Of a stretch of DNA of 64,000 nt, positions 1 through 12,099 are shown one piece after another. The notes below the pieces were generated by a model, which saw only the letters and a list, made by a program, of their open reading frames with translations, did not search any database and had not been told where the DNA came from. Every line of letters begins with the position of its first letter. Positions within the stretch are counted from its first letter, which is position 1. Position numbers and translations under genes: made by a program. Location of the stretch: positions 36,084,001-36,148,000 of the forward strand of contig CM034546.1 of the NCBI GenBank assembly GCA_020055645.1, given 5' to 3'. The stretch comes from Tomocerus qinae (taxonomy: Eukaryota; Arthropoda; Collembola; Entomobryomorpha; Tomoceridae).

Positions 1-699
1 ATCACAGTTAACAGTATAGGAATAGCGGAAATCCCACCTATATGGATATAAAGTGTCATTTATTGCTAACAGAAAGTAGGATAGACAGCTAAAGAGTATG
101 AAGATTTAGAATTAGAATCTGGAATCAGAATCTGGTAATATATGAATAAAAGGTGGAGTTTAATAAATAGAGTGAAATTCATGCAGGATGTCGTGAAAGT
201 CCCATAGGGAAACCATTAATTTCCAATTTTACAGATTGGCTTCTAAAAATATTCAGATTAAGATCGAACTAGTATATTTATAAAAAGAATTGACCTGACA
301 GGCCTTCTTTCAAATAAATGCATTATTACCAAAGAACATCAAACGATGGAAATTATTATTGGAAGTAGCATTTAACATTTAAATTAACAAATTTTCTAAC
401 TCAAAGTAGTCTACTAATCGATAAAATATCAACAAGGTCTGCGTTTTTTAGTTAGAATTTAAACTGTCAAAAAATAGGCTAAACTAATCTATTATAGCTA
501 AAATGGCGAGTGAATAAATGTATCACACCCAAGGGCTAATTAGTTATTAGCTTTAAAATTATATTTAATTCAACAAAAACTGAATATTAAATGTGGGCCT
601 AGATATTAATCAAAAAATTGTAGGAGCACTAAAGTTCGTGCATGACTCCTCACTCTTACAATCAAATATATAATCGCAGAGTTCAAAAAATCAACCATC

Positions 700-890
700 T
701 ATGTATGTATGTATGGCAGGGAGAATCTAGGGAACGTGCACATATTACGTAACGCAAAATTCCCTCCCCCATGCATAACGCAACGCTGACTTCACACGTA
801 ACATATGCACGTTCTTTAAAAGCAAAATACGCATGCGCATGCATGCCTACTTCCTCTTAACCACTGAAATGAGTCGTTTCAAAAGTAAAA
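700..890 (+). repeat. Dispersed repeat, copy 1
   Basis: The stretch is similar, in reverse complement, to about 56615-56830. Shared blocks include GGGAACGTGCA-like, ACGTAACGCAAAA-like and GAAATGAGTCGTTTCA sequences. No coding potential is seen. It is probably a short interspersed or MITE-like element; termini are not resolved. Confidence 0.55.
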
Positions 891-1175
891 TTTTCTTTTT
901 TAACCCTCTTTAAGTTCTTTTAACCCTTTAGTTTTGTTCAGAATATGCTTTCTATTCGAATTTATCCAACCATGATTTTAATAAATGCTGGGCGGCTTCG
1001 TTTTTGCTTCGGCATTTTGAAACATGAAGCTCAATAGAAATAGCAGTAAAACTAAAAATTGGGAAATAAATGAGAACGATTATTGACGACGATTATTCGG
1101 ACAAATTGCACCAACGATATGAGTACCTGACTGCCTTTTTAGTTTAACGAGGGATATATTATGCACTATTTAGGT

Positions 1176-2298
1176 ATGGTGTATGAATTTAAGAGATGTG
1201 TATGAAAAAAAATTTGAAATTCGATATTGATTCTCAACTAATGATAACCTATGCAAAAAGGGGAATGTGAAAAACAGTTTCTTTCCGATTTTTGATGCAC
1301 CGCCCCCTTCCCGCAGGACACACCCCCCGAAGGTCGAAAAGCATATACAAAAAATCTCCGCAACTACTGGACCGATTTGGATTAAATTTTTTTTAATTGA
1401 ATGAGATAATATTTGCCCCAGGGGTTCTGCGATTCATTTCAAAATTCGAACTCCATCATTCAAAATAAATTTCAAAATTTTGAAAAAAGTCGTTTTTTTG
1501 AAATTTATCGCTTATAGAGCAAATCTTACTGTAATAGCTATAGAAACAGCTAGTTATCATATTGCATCAATTTGACCTCTGAAAATGTCAAAGGTCAACT
1601 TTTTGAAACGCTCCAATATATCTTGTGTGACCTATCAATCAGCATCTAAATAACTCGAGCAGAACGATTATGATGCAAAATGACACAAATTTTGTACCAG
1701 TAATAGGTCAAAGGACAATTTCTATAAAATAACAAAAATAACATTGTCACAAATTGATCTTTGACCTTTTACTAGTAAAAAATTTGTGTCATTTTGCATC
1801 ATAATCGTTCTGCTCGAGTTATTTAGATGCTGACTGATAGGTCACACAAGATATATTGGAGCGTTTCAAAAAGTTGACCTTTGACATTTTCAGAGGTCAA
1901 ATTGATGCAATATGATAACTAGCTGTTTCTTTAGCTATTACAGTAAGATTTGCTCTATAAGCGATAAATTTCAAAAAAACGACTTTTTTCAAAATTTTGA
2001 AATTTATTTTGAATGATGGAGTTCGAATTTTGAAATGAATCGCAGAACCCCTGGGGCAAATATTATCTCATTCAATTAAAAAAAAATTTAATCCAAATCG
2101 GTCCAGTAGTTGCGGAGATTTTTTGTATATGCTTTTCGACCTTCGGGGGGTGTGTCCTGCGGGAAGGGGGCGGTGCATCAAAAATCGGAAAGAAATTGTT
2201 TTTCACATTCCCCTTTTTGCATAGGTTATCATTAGTTGAGATTCAATATCGAATTTCAAATTTTTTTTCATACACATCTCTTAAATTCATACACTATG
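1176..2298. repeat. Long foldback (inverted repeat) element
   Basis: Two arms of about 545 bp are near-perfect reverse complements around a spacer of about 25-35 bp centred on 1737. The outer ends read ATGGTGTATGAATTT and AAATTCATACACTAT. The copy-B intron lacks it, so it is an insertion. No ORF for a transposase is present; it is a non-autonomous foldback/MITE-type element. Target-site duplication not resolved. Confidence 0.85.
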
Positions 2299-3689
2299 AC
2301 AATATGACGTGACGTGAACAACGGATATGAATCCACTCCTTTGGATTAAAATCATGTACTTATTTATCTATAGTTGTGCTTCAATGGCTAAAATATATAT
2401 ATGTGGAGGCATTTCTCTCACCCATAAAAAGAAGTTTTTAACTAACTGTCCAATGAAACTGCCCAACATCACCAAAAAGCTGACATTTTAAGCTTTTTGG
2501 TAGTGGTGATTTCACTTCTCTACGCTTATTAGTTTCTGAGTTAGTGGCAACTGAACTTGATAACTTTGAAACCAAAATTGAGGTACACCACACTGCACTG
2601 GAAGCGTACAATGTACAGGATACGAATTCTGACACCAAATTGAAGTGTCATAATCGGCATGAAATTTAGTCAGATGGTTGGATCATCTTCCCTGTAAACG
2701 TGTGTTTATTTGAGAAATTCGTTACTATGTAGTAACTATGGGAAGAGTGACGTGTTCCCATTTAAATAACACGGTAGTATTGCCATCTACTATATATTTT
2801 ATAACATATAACATACAAATTGTAATTAATTGAATTGAATTTAAAATAATCGAAAAGTACCCTTTTGCTAATTTTGCTAGGCAAAAACTTTTTGCCTTTT
2901 TCATGCCCTGCCTGCTCTGACTACGCCGCTTACACTTTTTCAAATCTAATTCCAACCTCAAAATGGCAATCACATGTCTTCCCAAGAAATCGGATGTAAT
3001 AATTTAACAAAAAATCTGATATGTTTAAATTTTCTGAAGCAAAATTGCAATTTAGTTTCACGTTTTCAATCTATTTTTCTAGAGTTAGCAACAGTAATTC
3101 ATTTGAAAAACATCTTAGGTCCATCTTCAAGTTGAGCCACAGTCTTCGGCTTTCTAGCATATACGTTTTCTATCCTTCATCAAACCCCATACCAAAAAAT
3201 CCTTAGGGCTCAAATCAGGGGAACGAGGGTGCTATGAAACCGGTCTCTCCCTATCCATTTATCTGGGAAATGTGAAATGTTTATCCATCCGGACATCCAT
3301 TCTGAAGTATGAAGGTGTCTTGCATTAGCATAAAGTTTGGCAACGTGAATTGCTGGCCAAATTTCGTTGTTTAACATGTTTTATTGATTGCCGTTATACA
3401 TGTTGCTATAAAGAAAAACGGCCTAAGATGCCCACCCACAAAAGAAACGACTTGACAACGTGTCAAACCTGGGAACAAAGTTAAACTTCTGCTGAAACTC
3501 AATTAAGGTTTCTAATTATTTACTCTAAAGCACTTACTTTGGGGTATGCTTCAAACATCCTATGTAAAGACATCCGACAAATGCTTCAGTCCTCAGCAAA
3601 CACTAACCCTTTCTAAGACAGCACTAAAAACACTATTGGTCCCCATAATATCCAAATTATAAACAAATTATTAAGATTTTGCAAAAAAA

Positions 3690-3932
3690 ATGATCGGACC
3701 CCAAACGTACCACAAAGACTGAGACGAATTTCAAGCGTACCCCAAACGTGCCCCAATGACTCAAGCGTACCCCAAACGTACACCAATGACTTTTAGACGA
3801 ATTTCAAGCGTACCCCAAACGTACCCCAAACGTACACCAATGACTGAGACGAATTTCAAGCGTACCCCAAACGTACCCAAAACGTACCCAATGACTTAGA
3901 CGAATTTCAAGCGTACCTAAACGTACCCCAAC
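3690..3932 (+). repeat. Short tandem repeat of GACGAATTTCAAGCGTACCC type
   Basis: Four to five imperfect copies of a roughly 45-60 bp unit made of GACGAATTTCAAGCG, CCCCAAACGTACC and CAATGACT blocks. The sub-block CCCCAAACGTAC is itself reiterated. No coding potential. Confidence 0.8.
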
Positions 3933-3965
3933 AAGCTTTCGACAACCTATCGTTGTCGAAAGCTT
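3933..3965. repeat. Perfect 14-bp hairpin
   Basis: AAGCTTTCGACAAC (3933-3946) and GTTGTCGAAAGCTT (3952-3965) are perfect reverse complements around a 5-nt loop. It abuts the preceding tandem repeat. Function unknown. Confidence 0.85.
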
Positions 3966-4675
3966 GGCACGTTTATTCTGTTCGAATAAAGCTTTATTAA
4001 ACCTCGAGAGCCATGAACGCTGATTTAAATACCAATTTCAGAGGTTGAAAGAGTCTTTATAATTATCTATTTTAGTCTCAATAAAGTTACCTTTTCCACA
4101 ATTATTAAGAGTGAAAGTTAAAATTCCGGTTCATTCTTGCCCATCCTGTACAGGGTCATCACTTATATAATTCCCCCCGCCACAGCCCAACACAGACTAG
4201 TTATCAAAATGGTCTATATACCATCTTGTAGAGAATCTTTTTGCAAATCTAACCAACTACAACAGCATGTAAATTGGTTAGAAATAGGTAGGTAAAAAAT
4301 TTGTTGAAAATAAAAAGTTGAAAATTTTCAGAAATGTTTCCCGCTTTCCAACTTTCAAAATTTCCCCAGGTCTCCCAGAATTTTATTTTGGAATATTGAT
4401 TCCAGAATTATTATAAGAATCGTATTTGTGATTTTTCCACCAATTTTCATTTTTAAAATTGGAGGTGGTCGATTTTTCAATAGAAACCGAGGATAGGGAA
4501 ATATACAGGCAACGGAGCCCGTATGAGTGTTCTCAAATGCTCCATTCCATACGGTACCTATTGATCTAAAGAAGAGCTCTTTTCAGTTCTATGTTTCTAG
4601 ACCACAAATTATATGATATATACACCCAGCCCAGCCTAAAAATGTAATTTTTTACATGCTAACGATGCATTGTAT

Positions 4676-4998
4676 CGTCCCTTAAGGAACCAAATAGCCT
4701 ATCTCCACTTTTCGTTTTGTGGACGAAATAGCCTATCTCCATTTTTCGTTTTGTGGACGAAATAGCCTATCTCCATTTTTCGTTTTGTGGACGAAATAGC
4801 CTAAACGCCATGGAGCCTAAATGCTGCGCCATGTATAGGTGCTATGTTGAGAGTGTCTAGGCTATGGAGATAGGCTATTTCGTCCACAAAACGAAAAATG
4901 GAGATAGGCTATTTCGTCCACAAAACGAAAAATGGATTTAGGCTATTTCGTACACAAAACGAAAAGTGGAGATAGGCTATTTGGTTCCTTAAAGGACG
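4676..4998. mobile_element. MITE with GTAT target duplication
   Basis: The 323-bp element has terminal inverted repeats CGTCCCTTAAGGAACC / GGTTCCTTAAAGGACG. Inside the termini are three to four subterminal copies per arm of a motif containing AATAGCCTATCTCC and CGTTTTGTGGACGA, in opposite orientations. It is flanked by GTAT at 4672-4675 and 4999-5002. The matching copy-B site near 28918 has a single GTAT and no element. No ORF; non-autonomous. Confidence 0.9.
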
Positions 4999-5435
4999 GT
5001 ATGATGTATTGCTTTTTATGATGCGTTAATTGTTTCTTAAAAATACTAAAATTAGTTTATGTATGACTCTATTTTATTTCCCGGCAATATGTAACATGAA
5101 TATTTTAAAAATTTTGAAAGCCAAACTGGGCAATTTAATCAAATTACTACGCCATATGAAAAATGTCAGACACAATAAAAATTAGATTTAGTGAGGATTA
5201 TATGTCTTGTAGGGCTTGGAATACAAATGTGCTAATTTTAGTTTATTTTGGCTTAATTTTGAAAAAATCATCGTAAATTTTGGCACCTAAGGACTAATAG
5301 AATCAAATCTGGTTATGACCAACTATCGGTACGCAAGAAATGACTCGAGGCTGGTTTGCCAAAATTCTGCCACTTAGTCTACTCTCTGTTATAAATAGGT
5401 ATATTAGTCATATGCATGTTAAACTTTATTCACAG

Positions 5436-8400
5436 GGCGCTGAACGTACTCCAACCGAAAAGAATTCTAAACTGTTGTCTACAATGTCAAAGAAAGACTG
5501 GCAAGGAATCAGAAATACATTTCTAGAAATACTACGAAAGACAGGCAATGAACATTGTGCACAAGCTATTCAAAAAACGAACGAGGTCTCTTCAATTCTA
5601 AGCCGGAGTCCTCGTTTTCACCCAAAAATTAATCGAAAGTGGTGGCCAGTGAAGAAGCGGCTGATTACATCTTTACTCAGAAGAAAAATCGGAGAGAAAT
5701 TTTTAATTGACGAGTTACATGACCGAATTTTGATAGACGAGAATCGAATGCTTGTAATCTGCGAGTCGTCAGCTGCATCCAAATACTCGGGGATGGGCGG
5801 AGTAGGCAAAACCCTCACCGCCAAATGGTATGCAAACACTTACGAAAAAGAATATGATCACATAATCTGGATCGACTGCGGCGAAGGCAGTCTGCTCACC
5901 TCCTTTGAAAGTCTGGCCAGAGATTTAGACATACCAAACAGAACTGAGTTGTTCCAAGTTCAAGATTTTTCAAGAAAATGTTTTGACGCACTGACTGGAT
6001 TTAAATGTCTCTGGGTTTATGACAATGCAGAAAACTACAAAGGCGAAGAAGGAATCATAAATGTCCTCCCAAATGACGAAAAAAACTTTTATTGTATCAT
6101 CACATCCCGAAGTCGTGAATGGGGAACTGAGAAGGTTGGATTCGGGAAAATATCCGATCTAGAACTAGACATTTTCAGTGAAGAAGAAAGTCTGGAATTC
6201 TTAAAGGCCACTTTAATTGATTCAGTGATTCGGACGGAATCACAACTCAAAGAATTGTGTCGATTGTTAGGATATCTGCCTTTGGCTCTGCAATTGACTG
6301 TTGCTGCGTTAAACAATAGAAAAATTGAACTAGAAAACTACATTGAAAAAACGGCTTCGAAGGACTTGGGATTTGTAGATGAGAATTTCGATGACTACGA
6401 AAAGACGATCAATAAAAATATCAAAATTTCGTTAGATTTGATTTTGAAACATAAAAATGGGAAGGTGGCATATAAAATGTTAATGATCTTTGGATATCTT
6501 CGACCAGACGACATTAGATCGCTATTTCTATGCGAAGTGTTAAAAATCAACCCAAGTGGAGCAAAAGAAGGCATCAAATTGTTGGAAAATTATGCCTTAC
6601 TTACCAAGACAGGCGAAATTACAGAATTTCCTTATAGAAACGGAATAATAAATAAATTATTCGTTTGGGACTTAATAATGATTGAAATGGATGTATTAAG
6701 CATCCATCGCCTTTTGCAGCAAGTAATTCGTTACAATGGACGAGAAAGTGAGAAGGAGATGTTGAGGAAGATTCTCGGCTGCGTGGGATTTATCGACTAC
6801 AAATTAATTCCTTTTACCAAATACGCTGATGAAAAACTCCAAAACGCATTTCCAGGAGTCAAAGCTGAGTTACTCGACCAAAGACAATTGAAGAAATTGA
6901 TTTCAGAAGAAAGATTTGAGGATTCGGTTCAACTAGCTAAATTTATTCACACAGAATTAAAGACAAGATCAACAAAATTTAATTATTCCGTTTGTCTGTA
7001 TATGAATGGACAGAAGGAGGAATGCGTTGATATCGTGAAGGAACTCTATGTTGATAAAAAGGAAGGAGCAAAGGAGAAAATAGTAATAAATACTTCTAAA
7101 ATGATTCTGGCGCTAATGAAAACGTTTAACGAAATGAAAACTGAAATCAACGTCGAGAAGTTTTTGAAGTTGATAGATTTGCAAGAAGAACCAACAAAAA
7201 CAGAAATCGGCTACATTTTATTCTACTGCAATTTGATGTTGGGGAAGGTTAATGAAGCTTTGACAATTGGACTACAAATAGCAAATGAAACTCACATAAT
7301 GAAAATTCTACACGAAATGCTTAAACAGACAAGTTTTGAGGATTCGGTCCAATTAGCTAAGATAGTTGCAGAAAAATTACAAACCAAAACAACGAAATTT
7401 AATCTCGCAGTTTGTCTGGCCAACAACGAGCAGTTGGAAGAAAGTTTGAATATTCTGAAGGAATTGGAGAAGGAAAAAATGAAAGAAACGAAAAAATATT
7501 CTGTCGATTCTATAGAAATGGGAATGTTGGGGCTGAAAGAAGAATTATCCAGAGATCTCGTTCATATCCATTTAAAGATCATTCAATGCAGAATAGAACT
7601 AAAAAATGAGTCGAAAGGAGGAAAAGACGCTAAACGAAGTTTCGATGTCAAATATTCAGAAGATTCACTTGGCACTTTGATTAGATTAGTCCATTCTGAT
7701 CTCATAAAGTCCAATTATTCTATGGTAAAGGATTCTTTAAAATCTACAATCTATTTGGAATTGGGAGGAGAATCAAATAAAATAGAATTGAAGGTATGTT
7801 CATTGGATCTTTCATCTTTCGATCGACTGTCTCCAGCGGAATTAAAGTTATATTATGTCTCATTCAATAGAAATGGACGGGAAGTGAAGGAGGCGAATTT
7901 CAACGAATTCTGTGACTTACACAAAATCAATAAATTGGCACTCTTTGGTGATAAAATGTCTATCGAGTTGAGTGACGAAATCTCCATGGAATATCTTCAC
8001 TTATATGGAGTGAAAGTGTTGAACTGGAAAGAGACCAGATGGAATATTCAAAGATTAGAATTGAGGAGTATTCCATTTGTGGAAAAGACGAAAATGAAAG
8101 TCAAAGAGATGGACTTTCGTTTTTCTTCTTTGGACATTTCTAGTCTTTCTCCAGCAATTGAAAAACTGCATTTAGGTCCAGCAGAAGTTGTTTGTAATGA
8201 ACCAATTGACCTTCCAAATCTGAAATATTTGACACTTTGCTGGATGTCCGATTTTTCCTTCTTGTCTTCTTTCCGATCTCCCAACCTCACACACATACAC
8301 TTCGATAGGATGAAACAAGTGAATGTAGATCAAATACCCAAAAGCCTCACCCACATCAAGATTAGTAATAGATACACGACAGTTGTTGGTGGAGTGAGGA

Positions 8401-8705
8401 GAGTGGAAAAACTCATTCTAGACTTCTTTTCTTTTAAAGAAGTGGAGGGATTGTTGGGTCACTTTCAGACAGACGAACTCGTTGTTCAATCTAAATGGAA
8501 CTCTTTATTTAGACCAAAAGAGTTGATTGAGTTGACGAAGAAAGAAATAAAGAGAATTGCAGTCGGAGAAATAGATTGGGAGGAAGAAGATTTGTCGGTT
8601 CTCTCCAGCCACGTCGACAGAAAAGCAGATTATTATTTGTGGGAGGGAGGAAGGGGGAGGGGAATGGAGAAGGAAGAGTTTGAGGAGTTGACGGAATTGT
8701 ATTAA
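5436..8705 (+). CDS. NLR-like protein A: half-CARD, NB-ARC, helical repeats, LRR tail (5'-partial)
   Basis: This exon encodes about 1089 residues. The frame stays open upstream to 5340, but a strong acceptor (TTATTCACAG) precedes 5436 and the copy-B exon structure supports splicing there in phase 0; the first exon is off the left edge. Residues 3-45 look like the second half of a CARD (T..EKN.KLL...KDW......LE.LRKTGN..CA). NB-ARC follows: P-loop GMGGVGKT (119-126), Walker B LWVYDNAE (Asp about 196), TSRSREW sensor, GYLPLALQ (from 279) and an MHD-like IHR (423-425). Two copies of a FEDSVQLAK-led helical unit start near 494 and 634, then an LRR-like tail (about 785-1089) ends in YYLWEGGRGRGMEKEEF. 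NB-ARC proteins are ATP-driven oligomerisation switches; the sensor ligand is unknown. The frame is intact, with no decay. An Apaf-1/Dark identity is unlikely because there are no WD40 repeats. Confidence 0.85.
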   Translation, partial: GAERTPTEKNSKLLSTMSKKDWQGIRNTFLEILRKTGNEHCAQAIQKTNEVSSILSRSPRFHPKINRKWWPVKKRLITSLLRRKIGEKFLIDELHDRILIDENRMLVICESSAASKYSGMGGVGKTLTAKWYANTYEKEYDHIIWIDCGEGSLLTSFESLARDLDIPNRTELFQVQDFSRKCFDALTGFKCLWVYDNAENYKGEEGIINVLPNDEKNFYCIITSRSREWGTEKVGFGKISDLELDIFSEEESLEFLKATLIDSVIRTESQLKELCRLLGYLPLALQLTVAALNNRKIELENYIEKTASKDLGFVDENFDDYEKTINKNIKISLDLILKHKNGKVAYKMLMIFGYLRPDDIRSLFLCEVLKINPSGAKEGIKLLENYALLTKTGEITEFPYRNGIINKLFVWDLIMIEMDVLSIHRLLQQVIRYNGRESEKEMLRKILGCVGFIDYKLIPFTKYADEKLQNAFPGVKAELLDQRQLKKLISEERFEDSVQLAKFIHTELKTRSTKFNYSVCLYMNGQKEECVDIVKELYVDKKEGAKEKIVINTSKMILALMKTFNEMKTEINVEKFLKLIDLQEEPTKTEIGYILFYCNLMLGKVNEALTIGLQIANETHIMKILHEMLKQTSFEDSVQLAKIVAEKLQTKTTKFNLAVCLANNEQLEESLNILKELEKEKMKETKKYSVDSIEMGMLGLKEELSRDLVHIHLKIIQCRIELKNESKGGKDAKRSFDVKYSEDSLGTLIRLVHSDLIKSNYSMVKDSLKSTIYLELGGESNKIELKVCSLDLSSFDRLSPAELKLYYVSFNRNGREVKEANFNEFCDLHKINKLALFGDKMSIELSDEISMEYLHLYGVKVLNWKETRWNIQRLELRSIPFVEKTKMKVKEMDFRFSSLDISSLSPAIEKLHLGPAEVVCNEPIDLPNLKYLTLCWMSDFSFLSSFRSPNLTHIHFDRMKQVNVDQIPKSLTHIKISNRYTTVVGGVRRVEKLILDFFSFKEVEGLLGHFQTDELVVQSKWNSLFRPKELIELTKKEIKRIAVGEIDWEEEDLSVLSSHVDRKADYYLWEGGRGRGMEKEEFEELTELY

Positions 8706-8888
8706 ACTAATTCGAGTGAATTCCATTAATTGTGATTCCAGTTGATGTCGAGAATAGGATGGTGGAGATTTCTTTTGTTGGTGCAATTCCTCTTGTTGCT
8801 ACTTTAATGGTCTCTTTATTTTGTCTTTATTCATGTTTACATTTCGATCCTCTTAAATGTGATCCACAAAAGTCTTAAATGGTTATGA

Positions 8889-8894
8889 AATAAA
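8889..8894 (+). promoter_or_regulatory. Poly(A) signal AATAAA of NLR gene A
   Basis: AATAAA lies 184 bp after the stop codon. The copy-B equivalent reads GATAAA. A 5.95-kb transposon is inserted two bases downstream, so cleavage and polyadenylation downstream sequences of gene A were replaced. Confidence 0.5.
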
Positions 8895-8963
8895 GTTACT
8901 GTTACCCGCTTTGAAGTTTAGCCTTCCTATCCCCAAGTTGCATAGCGATACGCATTCTGATTG

Positions 8964-9356
8964 TGTAAGGGATGTCCTCCACCCACGTTTCGTCCACCCC
9001 TTACCAGCCATTCCGCACCCGAATCACACCACATTTGCCTAACCAATCTCATTCCTTCCTATCGAAATGAACCGAACCTTCATACGTTCAGACAGTTGAA
9101 CATCTCGACAGTTCCCTCAGACTCGCGACACGATTCACTTCTCCTTCCTAAATTATCTCCAACCCAAGTAATATTCAGTCTAATACCAAATATAGTCGTA
9201 CAGCCAACTAAACCTAATCCAACTTGTACGCATTCACATTTATTTACTATTCGGCATGTCCATCTCTCACCTCATCTCATCAAAACTCACGATTCTATAG
9301 CACCCGGGCAGGTTTGCTCTTCCTTTGTTCCAACATAGGGAGCCAAACCCTTTAAA
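8964..9356 (+). repeat. Left LTR
   Basis: 393 bp, nearly identical to 13420-13812. The only differences I see are at 9066 (G against C) and near the 3' end (TTTAAA against TTTACA). Small ORFs inside are by-products of LTR sequence. Confidence 0.85.
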
Positions 9357-9358
9357 AA

Positions 9359-9383
9359 TGCTGCCGAAACCCAGGATTGAATC
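9359..9383 (+). other. Primer-binding site complementary to a tRNA-Phe-like 3' end
   Basis: The complement of this stretch reads as a tRNA 3' end: T-loop TTCAATC, five-base T-stem strand, seven-base acceptor strand TTTCGGC, discriminator A and GCA in place of CCA. An acceptor partner GCCGAAA is typical of arthropod tRNA-Phe. The match extends about 22-25 nt, longer than the usual 18; one base of the TGG start is changed to C. Confidence 0.7.
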
Positions 9384-12099
9384 AAACCTTGAAGGAAAAA
9401 TAGTTTCGAACGAGTACAAAATTTTTCAAATGATGTCGAAACACCAGGATTGACCACATCTGAGAAGAAGATTTCTCACCACTGAAAACCCTTTACGGTG
9501 CTGACAAAACTCTGTGATGAACACCAAACCTGGATGGAAGATTTCTGTTTTTCCGTTCTGAGAAAAGAACAGGAGTGCAGAACCATGGACTTTTTGACGG
9601 GATGATTTTAAGAAAAAGTAGCAACCGAGAAATGGACTAGCAAAGCGGATTCCTGAGTTATGAGTTACCAAGACCATCGAGTGAGCACGAGTCAGAATTA
9701 CGTTGGGGGAAAGGATTTCAATTGGTCTGATAACTAGCGTAAGGTCTTGATATTGTTATAATTAATTGGTAATCTCTATTAATATTTCGAAGTATTAAAT
9801 ATTTTAAGTAAATAAGAAACAGAGTAACGAACGTTGAAATATCTACAGTTTTGCTATGCGATAGTAGTAAACGTAGATCTCAGAGATTAATTTGAGTTAA
9901 GCAACCCCATGCTTCTGAAATAACATTTCTGAGTGTTCGAGGTAATAAATTAAATGATTAAAATTTAAGTAGTATTTAGTATAATAATGGAAAGAGTACT
10001 GAGCAAAATTTAAATTGCAGTTGATGATAGACTGGCAGTAAAGGTAATCAATTATCAATAGAATATGAAGTATTAATATTGATTTAAGTTTAATCTTTCA
10101 ATAGAAATTTGCGAATTTCTGAGAAAACAGTAAGCGAAATCACTGTCTAGAAATAATTGGAAGTAAAGTAAAATTCGAAGCGACGGGAGAGATAATTCGA
10201 ATTTGGAAGAGATTTGAATGCGTGGAGTTGAGGGACTCAGGAAAAGTAGAGAGATATACAAAAATATTTAATCTAAATAAAAGTCAAAAGGACAGTAATT
10301 CACATTATTTAAACTAGCGAGCTTTAGCATTATGACTCATTTTGACAGTTCAAATTGCGTTTTATATTTGTCTACGTATACTTTAGAACGTTGCAAATCC
10401 ACAATATTATACTGGTATAATTTTTCTAAATGTATACAGATAATATAGTCAACGGAACATTTCTATGCCCTGTTTCATAGTTAATGATTAACTTGTTTTA
10501 AAATGCTTTTTAAAGTTTAATTTGTTTGATGAAACGTCCAATAATCTCTTCTACATTTCTTTCAATTGGTTTTTCTTCAAAATTAAGATCGTAGTAGGTG
10601 TACTGATAGAAATTGCAAATAATAGAGAGTACACATAAATAGAATAACTAGAGGGAATATTCTATAGAGTTTGGTTTGTAGAAAAGTCTGTGGGTGAGAA
10701 AGCCCGGCAGACATTTAGAATTGGTTACTGGTTATAGTATGCTAAAGAATTTAGATACATAATTGGAAAATTGAAGTCTGCGGATGTGATGGTCAAGCAG
10801 ACATATAAATTAAGTAATTGACTATAGAGGAAAATAGAGAGCTAGACAAAGGAATCTATAGGTGCGCATATAGAGTTTCTTAGAAGTGTACAATGGTACG
10901 CAAATTAGCTCAGGTAGAGGGGGTATTATAGTAGCAAGTTGAAACCTATCGTGAAAGGTATGGTTCACTTTAAAAATGAAATAATGTTAATTGAATGTGA
11001 GTTGACTACTTAATACGGCCCATAAGATGTAAATGAATGTCGTCAAGGACAAGCAAGGGAATAGATGACGATGTTTACAGCAGCCGGCAGTTGATAGCGA
11101 GATCTATGTGGGAAGCTGAAGCAGTTCGTTATACAAAGGATGACTAGGAAAGGTTATAAGCTGCTTTATGTGAAGGTAAAGCTAGCAATATTCCGTACAT
11201 GAAGATTTTGAGATGTCCGGGAAGATAGAGGAAAAGGAGACCAGACAATGGAAATTTTGCTTTATGTGATGGCAGAGCAAGCATAATCAGCGATGCAGAA
11301 TATAGATGGTTATTATAGCTATAACTAATAGAAAAGGTTACCATAAGAGGAAAATGTTTGTAAATGCATTTAGAGGTTGAATTACGAAACAGCATAGATA
11401 ACCACAGTTTTAATTTTCTTTGGGATGACCACTCTTTGATTAGTAGAACTACTATCAATGTTATATTCTATTCCTAATGTAAACTTTTTTTGTATCAGCA
11501 CAAAAGGTATTATAAGCATGGTTCGCTGTTAATGTTCTTTGTATTGGAAATCTATTCTCTTCATTTTTGAATAGTAGACTGAAATAACTATAGCTCATGT
11601 AGGAGGTCAAATAAGCAGTATTATTAAGAATACAAAGCTGAATATTACCTATACAGTAACAAATAGAGCTTAATATTGGAAACAGTTGTATTAATAACTA
11701 TTGTGAAATTGGATAAAAATTATAAATATGGAAAGAAAATCCTTTGTTAGAATATTAATAATACAGTAGATAAACTTTTGTCAAAAATAAGACAAATAAG
11801 CGTATATCCTATAAGTTTAACTAAAATGAATGTGCATTGTCTCACCTTTAATAGTAAACCTCAAATTTTACCGTGATGGGAAGGTCATGGTAGGGCACGA
11901 CACATAAGGACGATGACGTCAATATCTGACTGTGCACATGAAGATATAGATGACTGATTACAATACTTTTCTATAAGAGGCCACCTTGCAATACTTTTCT
12001 ATAAGAGGCCACCTGTGAAATCTACTACATAAAGTCTTGTATTTCACTATGTAATACTCGGACACATCTTACTGTAAGAAGCCACCTTTTCAATGAATC

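Larger units (their letters stand above)
1..5435 (+). other. Intron (3' part) of NLR-like gene A, full of repeats
   Basis: No coding exon is seen here. Bases from about 40 to 600 align with the copy-B intron from about 26620 on (shared landmark GGATAGACAGC), and about 4600-5435 aligns with about 28860-29332. The stretch is therefore the large intron between the missing first exon of gene A, left of the window, and its main exon. Between these anchors lie a dispersed repeat, a foldback element, a short tandem repeat and a MITE, listed separately. Nothing was recognised in 2300-3690 or 3966-4600. Confidence 0.7.

Noticed and set aside
5340..5435. Upstream 32 codons as the true N-terminus of NLR protein A
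   Set aside because: They do not resemble the copy-B upstream peptide over most of their length, a strong acceptor follows, and the CARD would be truncated.
8961..9338. 125-codon plus-strand ORF, and its twin at 13552-13794
   Set aside because: Both are the same LTR sequence read in one frame; they end inside the LTRs and have no protein features.
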